64,000 nucleotides of DNA from Holothuria scabra (taxonomy: Eukaryota; Echinodermata; Holothuroidea; Aspidochirotida; Holothuriidae). Of the stretch, positions 22,163 to 56,345 are shown piece after piece. Each line of letters begins with the position of its first letter. The first letter of the stretch is position 1. Location of the stretch: the NCBI GenBank assembly GCA_037179385.1, contig CM074180.1:24657455-24721454 (forward strand), given 5' to 3'. Under the pieces are notes generated by a model. That model saw only the letters and a list, made by a program, of their open reading frames with translations, was not told the DNA's origin and made no database searches. Position numbers and translations under genes: made by a program.

Positions 22163-24575
22163 AACATAACATAACATAATAGATTGAAGGGCAAAGGAGG
22201 GCCAAGGACCCATAAGATGCCCTGAAGTCCAAGCCCTAATCAAAAGTCAAACCACCAAAGCTTGACAACAGCCCCAAATCAGATTCTACCACAGCCATGG
22301 AAAAACTTGTCAATGTTAACCTTAAAGCAGTGAACTGACAGGGAGTTAACTACCCAATCTGGTAGACAATTCCACTCGTTGACAACTCTATGGGAGAAAC
22401 TAAACTTCCTAATGTCAAGCCTTGCAAAAGACTTTTTCAGCTTTTACAATGCCCACGCACCCGAGAATTACTTTGCACCCTTAAATAACTACAAGTCAGA
22501 AGGGGATTCCCTTTCACAAAGAAACTTGTAAACCTGGAGCATGTCTCCCCTAATCCTTCTCAGCTCCAAAGTGGTAAGACCAACATGTTTAAGCCTAGAA
22601 TGATAAGGTAAATTTCTCACCTCAGGTATAAGGCGAGTGGCTCCCCTCTGAACTTGCTCTAAAAGAAACTTGTCCTTTTCATAGAAGGGACTCCAAGCCT
22701 GAGCTGCATAGTCGAGATGGGGTCTTACCAACTACTTATACCAATTAAGTACAATATCCTTACTAAAATTGATGAAATTCCTTTTGATCAATCCAAGCAC
22801 TTGCAGCAGTGGCGGTACACTGCCTTGATGACTTCAAATCCCCAGTAATTACAACATCCAGATCTTTCTCAAAGGTGACATTACTTAAAACACTACCATT
22901 CATGTTATAATCATAGCTAAAACTTTTGGGACCAAAATGTAGGACCTTACACTTATCTGCATTAAAAGACATTTGCCAAGTCTGAGACCAAGAAAATAAC
23001 CTATCCAGATCTTTCTGCAGCAGTAAGGCATCATCCAAAATGCTTATTTTCCTATAAAGCTTAGTATCATCTGCAAACTTACTTATACGAGATGTAAGAG
23101 AACTATCAATATCATTGATGAAAATTAAGAAAAGAAGTGGGCCAAGGTCAGAACCCTGTGGTACTCCACTTGTGACTTCTTTCCAAAAGGAGAAGTTACA
23201 ATTGAAAGCAACTCTAGAGCTCTGAAATCTATCATGAAGCCACGAATTTATCCAATCAGCACAATTGCCATGAACTCCCAACCTATGCAGTTTAACCATT
23301 AGCCTGCCTACTGGAACTTTATCAAAAGCCTTTGAAAATTAAAGTCAAGGTAAATGACATCAACGCCATACCCAAAATCAACAGATGACGAGACATCTTC
23401 AAGAAAGCTCAGTAAGTTAGTAACACAAGATCTGCTTGGCAGGAAACCATGCTGTGACAGATTAAGTAACTCATTATCTAAAAGATACTTAAGTAAACTA
23501 TCCTCAATTAAAGATTCCATGACTTTGCACACAACACTGTTTAAACTGACAGGCCTGTAATTGCAAGGATTACTTCGATCCCCCTTCTTACTAAAAATTG
23601 GAGTAACATTTGCTACGCGCCAGTCAGTAGGAACAAAACTCGAATCCAGACACTTCTGAAAAATGATGGAAAGAGGAACTGACAAAATCTCAGAGCATTC
23701 ACATAAAATGGCTGGGTGGACCCCATCTGGCCCAGGAACCTTACTAGTCTTCAAACTTTTAACTTTTTACAAACTTGTTCCTCCGAGAAAATGACATAAC
23801 TGATTGAAGAAGAGACTTCGGAACCCCTACAGGTCCCCCCAAAAGATGATTCCTTTGTAAAAACAGATACAAAATAGTCATTCAACAAGTTAGCCATATC
23901 CTGATGGTCACTAACCAAAGTATTATCATCACCTTTGAGATGCCCCATACCCTCTTTAAGTTTCTGCTTAGACCTCACATAGGCATGAAAAGTTTTGGGG
24001 TTTATCTTAACCTCCTTGGCCAACTGCTTTTCAAACCTAGTTTTAGTTCCATTTACCAAATTTTTAACTAAGAGTTCCTGCTTCTTGTAAGCAGCTAAGT
24101 TACCTGGGCTTTTACTGGCACTGTAGCGACGCCAACACTTACGTTTCTTCCTAGTTGCTCCAAGAACTTCTCTAGAAATCCAAATAGGCCTATTTTTAAC
24201 CACAGCTTTCTTAAGTGGGATACACAACTTTGTTGTGTCAGAAACAATATCCCGGAAAACACTCCACGCCTCAGCAGGGCCCAAGTGAGACAAACGGGCT
24301 GCCCAATCTATGGTTAAAAGCTCCTTAGCACGAGTAAAGTTAGCCTTGCTGAAATCTAGAATTGTTTTGTCACTACTATTATGATTGCTGAAACAATGTA
24401 ACTCAAAACAAATAAGGTCATGGTCACTGGACCCTATCTTACCCCCATTTGCTACATTTCTAGTAACCATGTTTTCATCAGTACTTAACACCAAATCTAG
24501 GCAATTATCCTCACGACCTATCAAGCGAATAACAGCCTTTCCTCTAAACAGCATGCATTTAGAAAAAATCATAGC
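22163..24575 (-). mobile_element. CR1/L2-like LINE, minus strand, with partial endonuclease and RT, degenerate
   Basis: Same family as 8463-10410, but reaching further 5'. The minus strand starts with the end of an AP-like endonuclease domain (SSDHDLICFEL near 24430) and a linker. RT blocks follow: PGPDGVHPAIL (about 23720), LPSRSCVTNLLSF (23430), GVPQGSDLGPLLFLIF (23160) and the catalytic FADD in SKFADDTKLY (23080). Frameshifts occur near 23760, 23335 and 22795, and an in-frame TAG replaces a glutamine codon near 22733. The 3' end is a short (TAACA)n repeat on the plus strand (22163-22180), equal to the TTATG tail of the sister copy. It is not functional. Confidence 0.9.
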
Positions 24576-24589
24576 TGTGATACACAGTT

Positions 24590-25795
24590 ACTGTCCGTTG
24601 TGGACGATTGGACCTCCGCTCCGCCTTAGATAAAAATAAACAAGTTGATGTCTTCATCCTGGACTTTGAGAAGGCTTTTGATACAGTTCCTCATGAACTA
24701 CTTAAGACGAAGTTATTCTCCTTGGGGGTGTCTAGGCAAGTCATAAATTGGATTGATAACTTTCTTGCTGACCGTTCACAATCAGTTGTTGTTAATGGTA
24801 CTGGTCTGCTTCTGCTCCAGTCCTTTCCGGTGTTCCTCAAGGGTCTGTCCTTGGACCAGTACTTTTCTTGTCTTATATTAATGATATTGTTAGTGCTGCT
24901 TCTTCTGAAGTTAGGTTGTTTGCTGATGACTGTGTTTGCTATAGGGTCATCAATAATCCCAGTGACTGCAGTGAGTTACAGAAGGACATTATAAACTTGG
25001 GCCAGTGGGCCAAAACTTGGGGTATGAGATTCCACCCAGCTAAGTGTAATGTTTTGTCTGTTACTAGGAAGCATAACCCAATAATCTGTAATTATACTCT
25101 TAATGGGGCTAATCTGACGAGGGTTGATTCAATTGAGTATCTAGGGGTGACTATCACTAAGAATCTCAGCTGGGGCAAGCATATCCAACTTGTTTGTAAT
25201 AAGGGAAATAAGATCTTAGGCCTATTACGCAGGAACCTCTCATTTTGTTCCAAAGATGTTAAATTGGCGGCCTATAAAGGTTTACTAAGGCCCTTGTTGG
25301 AGTATGCTTGTTCCATCTGGGATCCACATCAGATATTTCACTCCAAGATAGATTGGAGGGAGTACAAAAAAGATCTGCTAGGTTCATATCCAGCGAGTAC
25401 TCCCGTGAAGTTGGTTCTATGACCGCACTCCTCAAAGATGTAGGTCTACATACTTTGTCTGACCGCCGGAGACGTTGCAGACTTATAATTTTTGCCAAAG
25501 GTATTTACGGCCAAGCTAACATCCCTCTGTCTAATCTGTGTAAACCTACGCGTTGTTCTCGTAACATGCATGCCTTGCACTTTCGCCCCCTCTGCTAGGA
25601 CTAATTGTTTTAAGTACAGTTTTGTCCCTAATAATACTATTCGGGATTGGAATAACCTCCCAGAGAGTCTTATTGCGGGCCATAAGTCACCCAAAGCCAG
25701 TGGATTCCATTATGAACTCTTTGAGGGCCTGACTGATCACACGGCACTTACTGGTGTATAAATGTCCTTTTGGATGTCTCACCGTTTTGAAGAAG
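24590..25795 (+). mobile_element. Second LINE family (CR1/L2/Jockey group), 5'-truncated within RT
   Basis: A different LINE from its neighbours. It begins just before RT motif A (ILDFEKAFDTVPHELL, about 24655), then PQGSVLGPVLFLSYINDI and FADD in LFADDCVCY (about 24918), a thumb region, and a C-terminal IRDWNNLPESL block (about 25640). The frame is broken near 24806, 25330 and 25598. The stop is at 25761, and the tail is GAAGAAGAAGAAG (about 25790). Its 5' end meets the 5' end of the minus-strand LINE, so the two lie head-to-head. Confidence 0.85.
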
Positions 25796-26845
25796 AAGAA
25801 GAAGGACGAGTGGAAAACAGAACATGCTGGGTAAAGAAACCATCATTAATAATAACTAGTGTCACATTTGCGTACACCCTCTATGAAAGTTTACAGTTTA
25901 TGAGGAGACCACTTCCGCGATTACACACCAGCTCTGTGGGAACGTCGTGGCTATTGACCCGGACGCGTCCGGCTCCATTACCGAATGAAATTGATAATTG
26001 TCCCGGACGTAGACTATTAGCTGTGCGTAAGATGTATACATAGGATATGTAGTGTGTACTACAGTACTTTAACGTTACACTTGCAAGTTACTTGCAGGCA
26101 GCTTGCACGGTACACAGTTTAGGCCTAGCTGAAGTGGTCTAACTTCTAAGTGGAGGAACCATGATTCAGTGGAATGAGTTATCCAAAAGCAAACAACCCT
26201 TGCATGTATCAATGAACATTGTAAAACAGTTATGCTGCAAATGAAAGACTGAGAAAGTGCCTTAAAATTTCACTTATCTAGTCCAAGGCACTAACGTTAC
26301 ACACATTACGTCCGGTTTGTGTTGGAGTAAATGTTTAAGAACAGGGTCAAAGTGGTGGCGCTCTTCCAAAATGAGAAGTTACGTCTGGGTCAATAACACA
26401 AAATCTCTCACAATAGAGCCGGACGTCCGGGTAAATAGGCCCCACCCTGTGGGAACGACACATTCAGAATCTGGAGAAAAAAATATTCGGTTTTCAGCCA
26501 ACGTGAGTAAAAAATGGTGATTTTTTTCTGGTTTACCGCTCAGGTGGGGTTAAAAATGGTCACACAGCCTATAAAGTTTCTATGAACATCTTTCTTCCTT
26601 GAATGCATGTTGTGCTCATCGCGAAAATCGTCGTGATTTTGTGAGTTACTACCTACAGTAGGCCTAGCTAGGCCTAACGTTATCCTAGTTAGCCTAATGA
26701 GGCATGCTAGGCCTACGTACTGTATATTCCAACTAAAGCCTAGGGCCATGTACGGTCCTAGCTACCAGTATGATGAAGCATAGTACATGGTGCTTTTCAA
26801 GGCTAAGGAGTAAAGGCTTTGTTTGTTAGGAGCTTGCATGGAGAC
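25796..26845. other. Intergenic stretch, nothing recognised
   Basis: No exon is supported. The stretch is CpG-containing in places (25900-26000, 26400-26460) with GGACGTCCGG-like palindromic bits, but it holds no recognisable domain. Confidence 0.3.
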
Positions 26846-26853
26846 AATGTTCA

Positions 26854-28194
26854 TAGTGTTTGCACGGGTAGCCCGGGTACCCGCCCACCATCGTATTACC
26901 CGGTTCCAAATCTAGGCCTACTACCCGAATCTTAAAAAAAAAAAAAATGCATGCAAAAGGATCATCCCATTTACGCCATTGCCCAGGGTAATAGACTAAA
27001 ATATTTTGCCAATTTGGTAAACATTCTCCGAGACTGAGAATGAAGAGAGCCCCTAGAAATTATGTGTAAGTTTGATAGTTGTCATACTTCGTTTCTGAAG
27101 TTGAAATTTTTATCAGCATGCAGCCCAATCGCGCTATTGTCACGTAGTGGGTTACTTCTCACACATCACATGTATATCGCTTATAAACTTACTCCCAAGC
27201 AAGCTATCTGACGGCGGATTCAAAATCACATTGTACTGTTTCACGCAGACATAGCAAGACATACTGTATCACCCCCGCCCAGCTCGCCCAGCTCGCAAAG
27301 ACAGTGCCCGTTAAGTTCAGCATGCTAGGTAAACTGAGCCTTTCATGTATATACGATCTTATTATCAATACGGTGTGCCACCTCGAGTATAATCCTGGAA
27401 TATTTCTTAATGGTTAAAGGTGTCAGTTTTAGGCAAATCAACACTTTGCCGCTATCTGCAAAGTAAAACGACATCAATGTAATAACACCGTAAACATTCA
27501 CAAAATTTTTTTTTTAAATAGGCCAGTATATATTACGTTATTTTGCCCCAAAATGGCGCTCGAGCAGACTACGGAGTTAATGTGTGAAAGTTATGCTACC
27601 GTGGCTAGATGTTGACACGAGGCTAGCTACGTAAGAACGTACATACCCAATTAGCGATAATTCCAATGCACATTGCAAAGTAGTATGAGGGAAGTTCACA
27701 AACATGACGTCGTTTGTTTACAATCAGTAATTTTTGGCGTGCAAGAGAATACCATAATACAGGGCTCTGATTAGTTGATATTTTTATATCAGTGGTTTAA
27801 AAGGAGAAGCTTCGAGCTCTTACTATGCTGGCTTTTCTAGTAGGAAAGCGTCCCAAAATTCAATATCAAATTGATATAGGCCTTGGGAAGTATAATTTTC
27901 TTATTTGACTGTTTTCTGTTACGTTTTTTTTTTTTACTAAGGAAAGGATTTTGATCTAAAACAATACAAGACGATTAAACCTTCTAACAAATCAAATGTT
28001 TTTGAACTTGGGAACTGTGATCGCTTTACCTATCCAACACAGATGTTAATGTTACCATGCATGTCTTATGGAGTATGCCTTACAAAATGCTCATATCTTT
28101 TAGTCACTGTATGTAACACCGGGTAACCCGGGTACCCGACGGGTATGGCGATCGGGTACCCAGGTCCTAATTTTTAGTACCCGTGCAAACACTA
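26854..28194. mobile_element. Non-autonomous hAT transposon, 1341 bp, with perfect 8-bp TSD
   Basis: The termini TAGTGTTTGCACGGGTA and TACCCGTGCAAACACTA are perfect 17-bp inverted repeats. AATGTTCA flanks both ends (26846-26853 and 28195-28202), the 8-bp duplication expected of hAT transposons. Subterminal regions are rich in CCCGGGTACCCG blocks. No hAT transposase frame is present, so it needs a partner to move. The perfect duplication suggests modest age. Confidence 0.9.
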
Positions 28195-28419
28195 AATGTT
28201 CACAAAACAAATACAGTTCATGACATAGGCCTAACTCTCAGTTTTTTTACATAGCATTATTACAATTGACCCATACCATAGCTAGGCCTATATGATTATG
28301 TATCACTGCTAAGTACTGTATTATATTTGAACCTGGGCACCAGGATTTTATGTAGGCCCAGGTTTAGGCCTAGGCTAGATATAGACTGTTTGTACAATGT
28401 ATGTGCATGCAGGCCTAGA

Positions 28420-29880
28420 GTTTGTGTGTTTGTGATGCTTTGCTTGTTAACACAACATCTTAAGATAGCAATTTCTCATTATGTCTGACAGTTTTCAAAC
28501 TATGATACAGTACATAGGTGCCCCATATTAAGAGGAAAGTCATTTATGGTCACCGGGTGTCAACAATTGAAACATAACATGTCGAGATAGGAAACTGAAT
28601 ACTTCAAAACCTGAGAATGTGCTTTCAATTCCTTCCTCCTATTTTCTCTGACACTTTTGTTCTTCAATTTCTTAATTTTTTTCCTATCTGCCCTCTTTGT
28701 ATATACAATACCTGTACGTACTCTTATTTATAAATTTTATTTCTGGTAGATCTGCCTCATACTGTAAGCTTTACTTTGTTCATATCAGTCTTCCACACTT
28801 TTCTGTTGAATTATTGTTTCTCTGAAATTTGCTTAATTAAACATTTGTTGAAAATTTTGTAAACACAATATCTCCAGGTAAGACAGGACAGTGGCAGAGT
28901 GGAATTGCTTACCCTCAGCCATACTGTAAGGGACTCCCCATCTATTGAAACTTTTAGAAATCAAATACACAAACTGAACTTGACATCTTTAAGGGGATCT
29001 GAATCTATTAATCCGATCTAATTGACTTGTCCGCTAGCCATTACACACCTACAACCGTATATCCCGTTTGGGGAGAACTGTTTGTAGTATCCAACCGGAA
29101 CCAGACACTTGGATAGATTTCGTATTTGGTGTGTGGATGTGTTATGGACATGCAGAAGGTGGTCCCTACTCCCTAGTATTGTTTTTGGTGGAGATTCAAT
29201 GTCATTTGTGGCCACCAGGGATCAAAGTCTGAAAACTGTGTTAGTTAGCACAAAATCTCAAGATAGGAATCTTGGATGGATTTAAAATTTAGAATGTGAA
29301 TGTGCTATGGTCAGTGGATGGTACTGTAAAGTAATTTTTGGTGGAGGTCGAAGGTCATTTGGCATCACCAGGGGCCAAGTTTCCAAAGGCTAAAAATCTT
29401 GTTTTACAATAGCAAGATAAGAAACTTATAGATTTTGTATTTGATATGTGAATGCATTATAGTGAGAGGACTGTCTCTATTTCTTCTTGTGGAGGTCATT
29501 TGGTTAGTATCAGGGGTCACCATGCAGGGATCAAAGTCAGAAAACCTTAACATGATCTCAAAGCTGGAAACTTGTATGGATTGCATATTGGGTATGTAGA
29601 AGGAAATGGTTAAAAAAGGGTGTCCCTATTGTTTCTGGTTCAGGTCATAGGTCATCTTTGATAGATTTCAAATTTAGTATGCATGTGGATGTACTACTGC
29701 ATGGTCAGTAGATGGTGACTGTAGTTTTTGGTTGAGGTTGAAGGTCATTCGCCATCACCAGGGGTCAAAGTCTGAAAACCTTGTTTGATATTTCTTGATA
29801 GGAAACTTGGATACCTGTGAATGTCCTAGTTGGTGTGTGGATGCATCATACTGAGAGGATATTGTTGTTGGAGGTAATAC
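28420..29880 (+). repeat. Decayed copy of the ~145-bp minisatellite (array 0)
   Basis: Blocks such as GTGATGCTTTGCTTGTTAAC (28432), CTTGGATAGATTTCGTATTT (29110), TGGTGGAGGTCGAAGGTCAT (29333) and CACCAGGGGTCAAAGTCTGA (29756) match units of the arrays at 42.3-42.8 and 44.8-45.9 kb. Roughly five diverged units can be followed after 29095. The LINE remnant at 28897 interrupts the block. Confidence 0.65.
28897..28995 (+). mobile_element. LINE C-terminal remnant
   Basis: In two frames the sequence reads WNCLPSAI and then VRDSPSIETFRNQIHKLNL, a typical C-terminal block of CR1/L2/Jockey-group ORF2 proteins. A frameshift separates the two halves. Nothing else of the element is recognisable. Confidence 0.55.
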
Positions 29881-30084
29881 ATTATCTGAGGTACTGTAGC
29901 ATAAATGTACCTTTTGCACATGCTTGTACAGTATGACTGTAAAGGTGCAGTATATGGAACATCATGGCATTATTTTGAAAAGAACATGTGTATCATTGAA
30001 ACCCCCCAAAATATATATATTCAGCCCTTCTAACACCATCCTTTTTGTCAACTTTGAGCACATCGATCTGTCAATTAAAAAAAT

Positions 30085-30690
30085 GCAAATTTAAAGGGGC
30101 AGTTTTATGAAGCAAAAAAAATGAATTTTTGTACGTGAAAGAGGAACCAAATCTACACAGTGTGGTGAAATTTCCATACAGGTGGATGTACAGTATTTCT
30201 TGAGATATCAGTTAATCAGTCAATCAAGTCACTAGATTTCTGTTCCAAATTGAGCTTAAGGGCAGCAGAGGTTATCACTTCCTCACATTGAAAAGGAATG
30301 TTTCGTTTCCCTTTGCTTTTTCGTGCTGTTGTGTTGACCTTGGAGTTTATGGGAATAGATCCCTCCCTGACAGGAATGCAAAGTTTGTTAGGTTCTCATG
30401 CCACTTAATGCAACTTTTAAATTGATAATATGGGATTTTTGAAGGGAAAATAGTCAGAAAAGTTTAAAGAAAAACAAAAGACTCTCCATTAGTATGAGGA
30501 TATGATGTCACATGTGCTTGCTTCAAGCTAACTTCTCATTCAAAATGTGACAACTTCCTACTTGCTCATATCTTTAGAGCCACACATAAGATTTCAAAGC
30601 AAATTTCACTAAAATGCTTAGAATAAGTACCCCCATAAGTTATCAACTCTTGATATGACCCTAGACCCTTCTTTTGACAAAACTTGATTG
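30085..30690 (+). repeat. Long interspersed repeat, copy 1 (inverted partner at 58.2-58.8 kb)
   Basis: Over about 550 bp this matches the reverse complement of 58180-58790. Shared blocks include TCTTGAGATATCAG, GGGCAGCAGAG, TCACTTCCTCACATTGA, GTTGTGTTGACCTTG and GGTTCTCATGCCACTTA. No coding capacity is evident in either copy, so it is probably a non-autonomous transposon. The two copies bracket the P450 gene in inverted orientation. Confidence 0.75.
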
Positions 30691-31119
30691 ATGAACTAGT
30701 GCAGAGCAGAGCCTTTCTACCTGAACAAAAAGTAAATCTGGTAATGTATTTTCTTTGCAATTTATTTCAAATTGCTAGAAAATATGCCAGAATTTTTGCT
30801 GTGTTCAACTTTGAACTTTTCTCAATTTTCATGGGAAACACAAATGAAAACATTTTTAATGCATGAATTTTTTTAATCCAAATAAAATAAAGAATTACAG
30901 GCCTGGCGTTCTGTCTGTATGTTGCTTTCAATTTTTATGCTCTAGTAAAACAACAGAGCTTGCTTTTATTCAAATCATTCAGGTCCTACAGTAGTTTGAT
31001 TCCCAGGCTGAGTCATATAATCAAAGTCTTTAAAAATGGATCTGCTGCTGATGTGTGACATGGTGCTCTGCATAAGCAATGGTACCCCACATGTGGAAAT
31101 TTGTGAATGCGACTAGATT

Positions 31120-31294
31120 CATAGGTGTACGAGGCGGGAGTGCAGTGGGTGGGGGCATTCACCCTCACAATTCGGGCAAAAGTAGTTTGTAGATCCAGGC
31201 AAAACATGGTACACATAAACGCTGACTTTATTGCAAGTGGGCAAAAAATGCTCTTGTCCCCTCATAGAAAATTACCCCCCCCCCCATGCCTATG
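31120..31294. mobile_element. MITE of the AGGTGTACGAGG family, copy 2
   Basis: Starts CATAGGTGTACGAGGCGGG and ends CCCCCATGCCTATG. The interior contains ATTCGGGCAAAA and GGCAAAAAATGCTCTTGTCC, shared with the copy at 10766-10937. No coding capacity. Confidence 0.6.
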
Positions 31295-31306
31295 GCTAGA
31301 TGTACC

Positions 31307-31701
31307 TACCGTATTTACTCTATTAAACGCCCCCTCTCTAATAAACGCCCCCCCCACCTTTTTCGTCACATTGCCTAAAGTGAAATTGTTAATTCCAAAG
31401 ACAATATGGTAAAAGGAAAATGAAATAGTCCTGCCATGAAGCCACGAAATCTCCTAAAGTCCCATACTGTATCCTGAAGTAAAAGGCATGTTTTTTGCAA
31501 CTAATTTCTGTTGATATCCATCATAGTTTGGTTACCGGTCATTGGGGAGGAGCTCACAGCTGATTGTGAAGCTGACAACCAAATGGACAAATATGTCATA
31601 TGTAGCTCAGTTTATCAGAAGTCACATAAATTTGACTCTAATAAACGCCCCCTTAACGAAAATTTCACGCCCCCGGGGCGTTTAATAGAGTAAATACCGT
31701 A
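31307..31701. mobile_element. 395-bp TIR element upstream of the P450 gene
   Basis: The left end TACCGTATTTACTCTATTAA (31307) continuing into ACGCCCC, and the right end at about 31675-31701, are inverted repeats over about 27 bp with one mismatch (TACCGTA against TACGGTA when complemented). The interior repeats TAATAAACGCCCCC. It ends about 120 bp before the P450 start codon, so it may lie in the promoter or 5' UTR region. Confidence 0.75.
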
Positions 31702-31778
31702 GAAGGTTAAAAATTAGGCAGTACTGTAAATCTTAAACTCTATCTAACCCTATAACCCTTTATGCAAATCATCCACAG

Positions 31779-31821
31779 GTAATTTACATAAGTGAAGGTC
31801 ATCAAGTTTGCAGCAATCACC
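31779..31821 (+). promoter_or_regulatory. Possible 5' UTR exon start of the P450 gene
   Basis: ATCCACAG just before 31779 could be a splice acceptor for the first coding exon, which would put 43 nt of 5' UTR before the ATG at 31822. The ATG context AATCACCATGC has A at -5 and C at -1 but no purine at -3, and is only moderate. There is no independent evidence for an upstream non-coding exon. Confidence 0.25.
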
Positions 31822-54339
<22,518 letters not shown>

Positions 54340-54549
54340 AGAAATTCTCCAATTTTTCTCTGATTTACCTCACAAATCATCAATGCTGACCACCACTTTG
54401 TAGACAAGTACTATGCTTTTATTTTAACTGTTGGGTTGAAAATGTTTACTTATGAAATTTTCCTCTTGTGTATTAGTTAATCATGGATGCAAAACTAAAA
54501 ACAGTTGTAAGAAACTTTACCTGTAGAAAGCTGTTTAAAGATGTTCAAT

Positions 54550-54711
54550 TAGGGTTGTGCGATTAAATTCATGATTAAAATCATGGTTTCAATTGAAAAA
54601 AAATCATGGTTTCAATTCAAAAAATCTGATTTAAATCAATTTATTTGATTCAAATCACTTACTTAAATCATAATTTTTTTTTAAAAAATAAAAAAAAAAT
54701 CAACAACCCTG
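54550..54711. mobile_element. hAT-type MITE, 162 bp, AT-rich (3' of P450)
   Basis: The ends TAGGGTTGTGCGATTAAA and AATCAACAACCCTG are inverted repeats of the CAGGGTTG class. TGTTCAAT (54542-54549) and TGTTCAAG (54712-54719) flank it, matching at 7 of 8. The interior repeats AATCATGATTT/AAATCA-like words. Confidence 0.75.
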
Positions 54712-54809
54712 TGTTCAAGTTGTTGCTGGGTATCCATTGTACTAGACTGGTCATTCAAAGCTCTAAACAGGGCTGCTGCTGATTAGAGTATTGAACTAGT
54801 TGGATGACG

Positions 54810-55058
54810 GCATGTTTGGTCTAACTGTAAGAGCATCCGCCTCTCACGCAGAAGTCCCGGGTTTGCTTCCAAGGTCGAGTCATACCAAAGACTCTAAAAA
54901 AAGGAACCTACTGCCATTGTGTGTGATGCTCGGCATAAGCAATGGAGTAGGGGAAATAAGCCAGTGAGCCACAACTGGAAAAAAGGCAGTGGTCAGCTCG
55001 ACTTGAACCAATACGTTGGAAACTGGGCCGTAAAACTCTATCTAACTATTAAACTAAC
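54810..55058 (+). mobile_element. tRNA-headed SINE, copy 5 (downstream of P450 stop)
   Basis: Full-length-like copy with GTTTGGTCTAACTGTAAGAG, B box GGGTTTGCTTCC and the standard body, ending CTCTATCTAACTATTAAACTAAC-like. If the P450 transcript uses the AATAAA at 55160, this SINE lies in its 3' UTR. Confidence 0.82.
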
Positions 55059-55679
55059 TGAACTAGTTGGACAAAGTGCCTTAATTGAGAACCACAGGAA
55101 TTCCCTATAAACTCTTGAGGCTTAGCTATGACTGATTTCAACAAAGGCAAATTTGGCCTAATAAATTTATCATTTTAATTTTAATGCCGGCTTATTAAAG
55201 ACTGCCTAACTGATAGACAGAGGTAGGAAGAGTATAGAGATATTGTACTTAAACCATGGTGTTGCATCTAATAATGGTTTTGGATTATGTTGCATTAAAC
55301 TGGGCTTTTAACTCTGGCACTTATATTTTTCATAGTTTTGTATGGTTAAGACTTTTCAGTGCCTTTGATTGTCAAAAGAGATTTGTATATTGAGAGTATT
55401 ATTTCAAAGGTATATGGATCATTCCATATGTCTGACATTGTGTCTTTGCATTTCCAACTTTTTGTACCAAATGTATATTTGCCTCAAACATATTCTGAAT
55501 TGAAGCTCTGAACATTTTATTTTTGTTCTTCATGTGTTATCTGATATATTATCATAGCATTTGTTATTTACTCCTATGCAACCCAAAATACCTCTTTTCC
55601 ACCTCCCAACAAAAGAGAGAAAATAAGGACAAGCTTTATTTTTTAGGGTGAAATTGCATCTCAATTAATATTTCCTGTA

Positions 55680-55920
55680 TCAAAGCAGCCCTCAAGCACA
55701 TAGTGTACCTGTATTATGTCAAAGGTTGTGTGTTCAAGTCCCAGCTCCGACATTAAAATTGTTGTTTAGTTTTCTGGGTTACAATTAATCTGCTATCCCT
55801 TAATCATAGACGTTAAACTGTGAGTTTGTCTCACGAGACTGGCATTGCCAGCTTGGTGTCAATACCCCTTCATTGGGGCGTTGCCTAGTTCCCACATGGG
55901 AGGCTCAAAGAAAACAAACA
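55680..55920 (+). mobile_element. Possible SINE with tRNA-like head
   Basis: GGTTGTGTGTTCAAGTCCC (about 55723) resembles a tRNA B box, and the following sequence ends in ACCCCTTCATTGGGGCGTTG. There is only one copy in the window, so family membership cannot be shown here. Confidence 0.3.
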
Positions 55921-56155
55921 AGCAAACATGATGCCCTTGAATGAGTGTTAGCAAATGTTTGAGGCAGATGGCCACTTTTATTGTCAATTTCAGTTTATAT
56001 CAGTGGTAGTGGAAGACATTTTGGTGAATTTAATAAACAAACTCAACATACTGCTTTAAGAATTAAGTATTATTTCTTTCTGGCTTATTTTATCTTTAGC
56101 ATATGACTAACTGTGACTGATACAAGCCAGTGATCGCTGCAGTATGAATTGTTAG

Positions 56156-56345
56156 TTGGATGAGATTTAACAACACACCAACATGAATGAGTTTTAAAGC
56201 GTCAGTCAACTCGATAAAAAGCTCAAAGTTTAAATTTGTTTTCCAGTGTGGTTCAAGCTCAAATTGGGTGTCCCTTTAGATGCCTCTCACGACAGGCGGG
56301 AAATACTGCGGGCATATTCTAAGACCCACAGCCCACAGCGGGCTG
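56156..56345 (+). repeat. Interspersed repeat with CGACAGGCGGGAA block, copy 1
   Basis: Shares ATGAGATTTAACAACACACC, GCCTCTCACGACAGGCGGGAA-like sequence and GCGGGCATATTCTAAGACCC with the copy at 59577-59750, in the same orientation. The conserved CTCTTACGACAGGCGGGAA stretch resembles a core shared by SINE families in several animal groups; that link is from memory. Confidence 0.65.
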
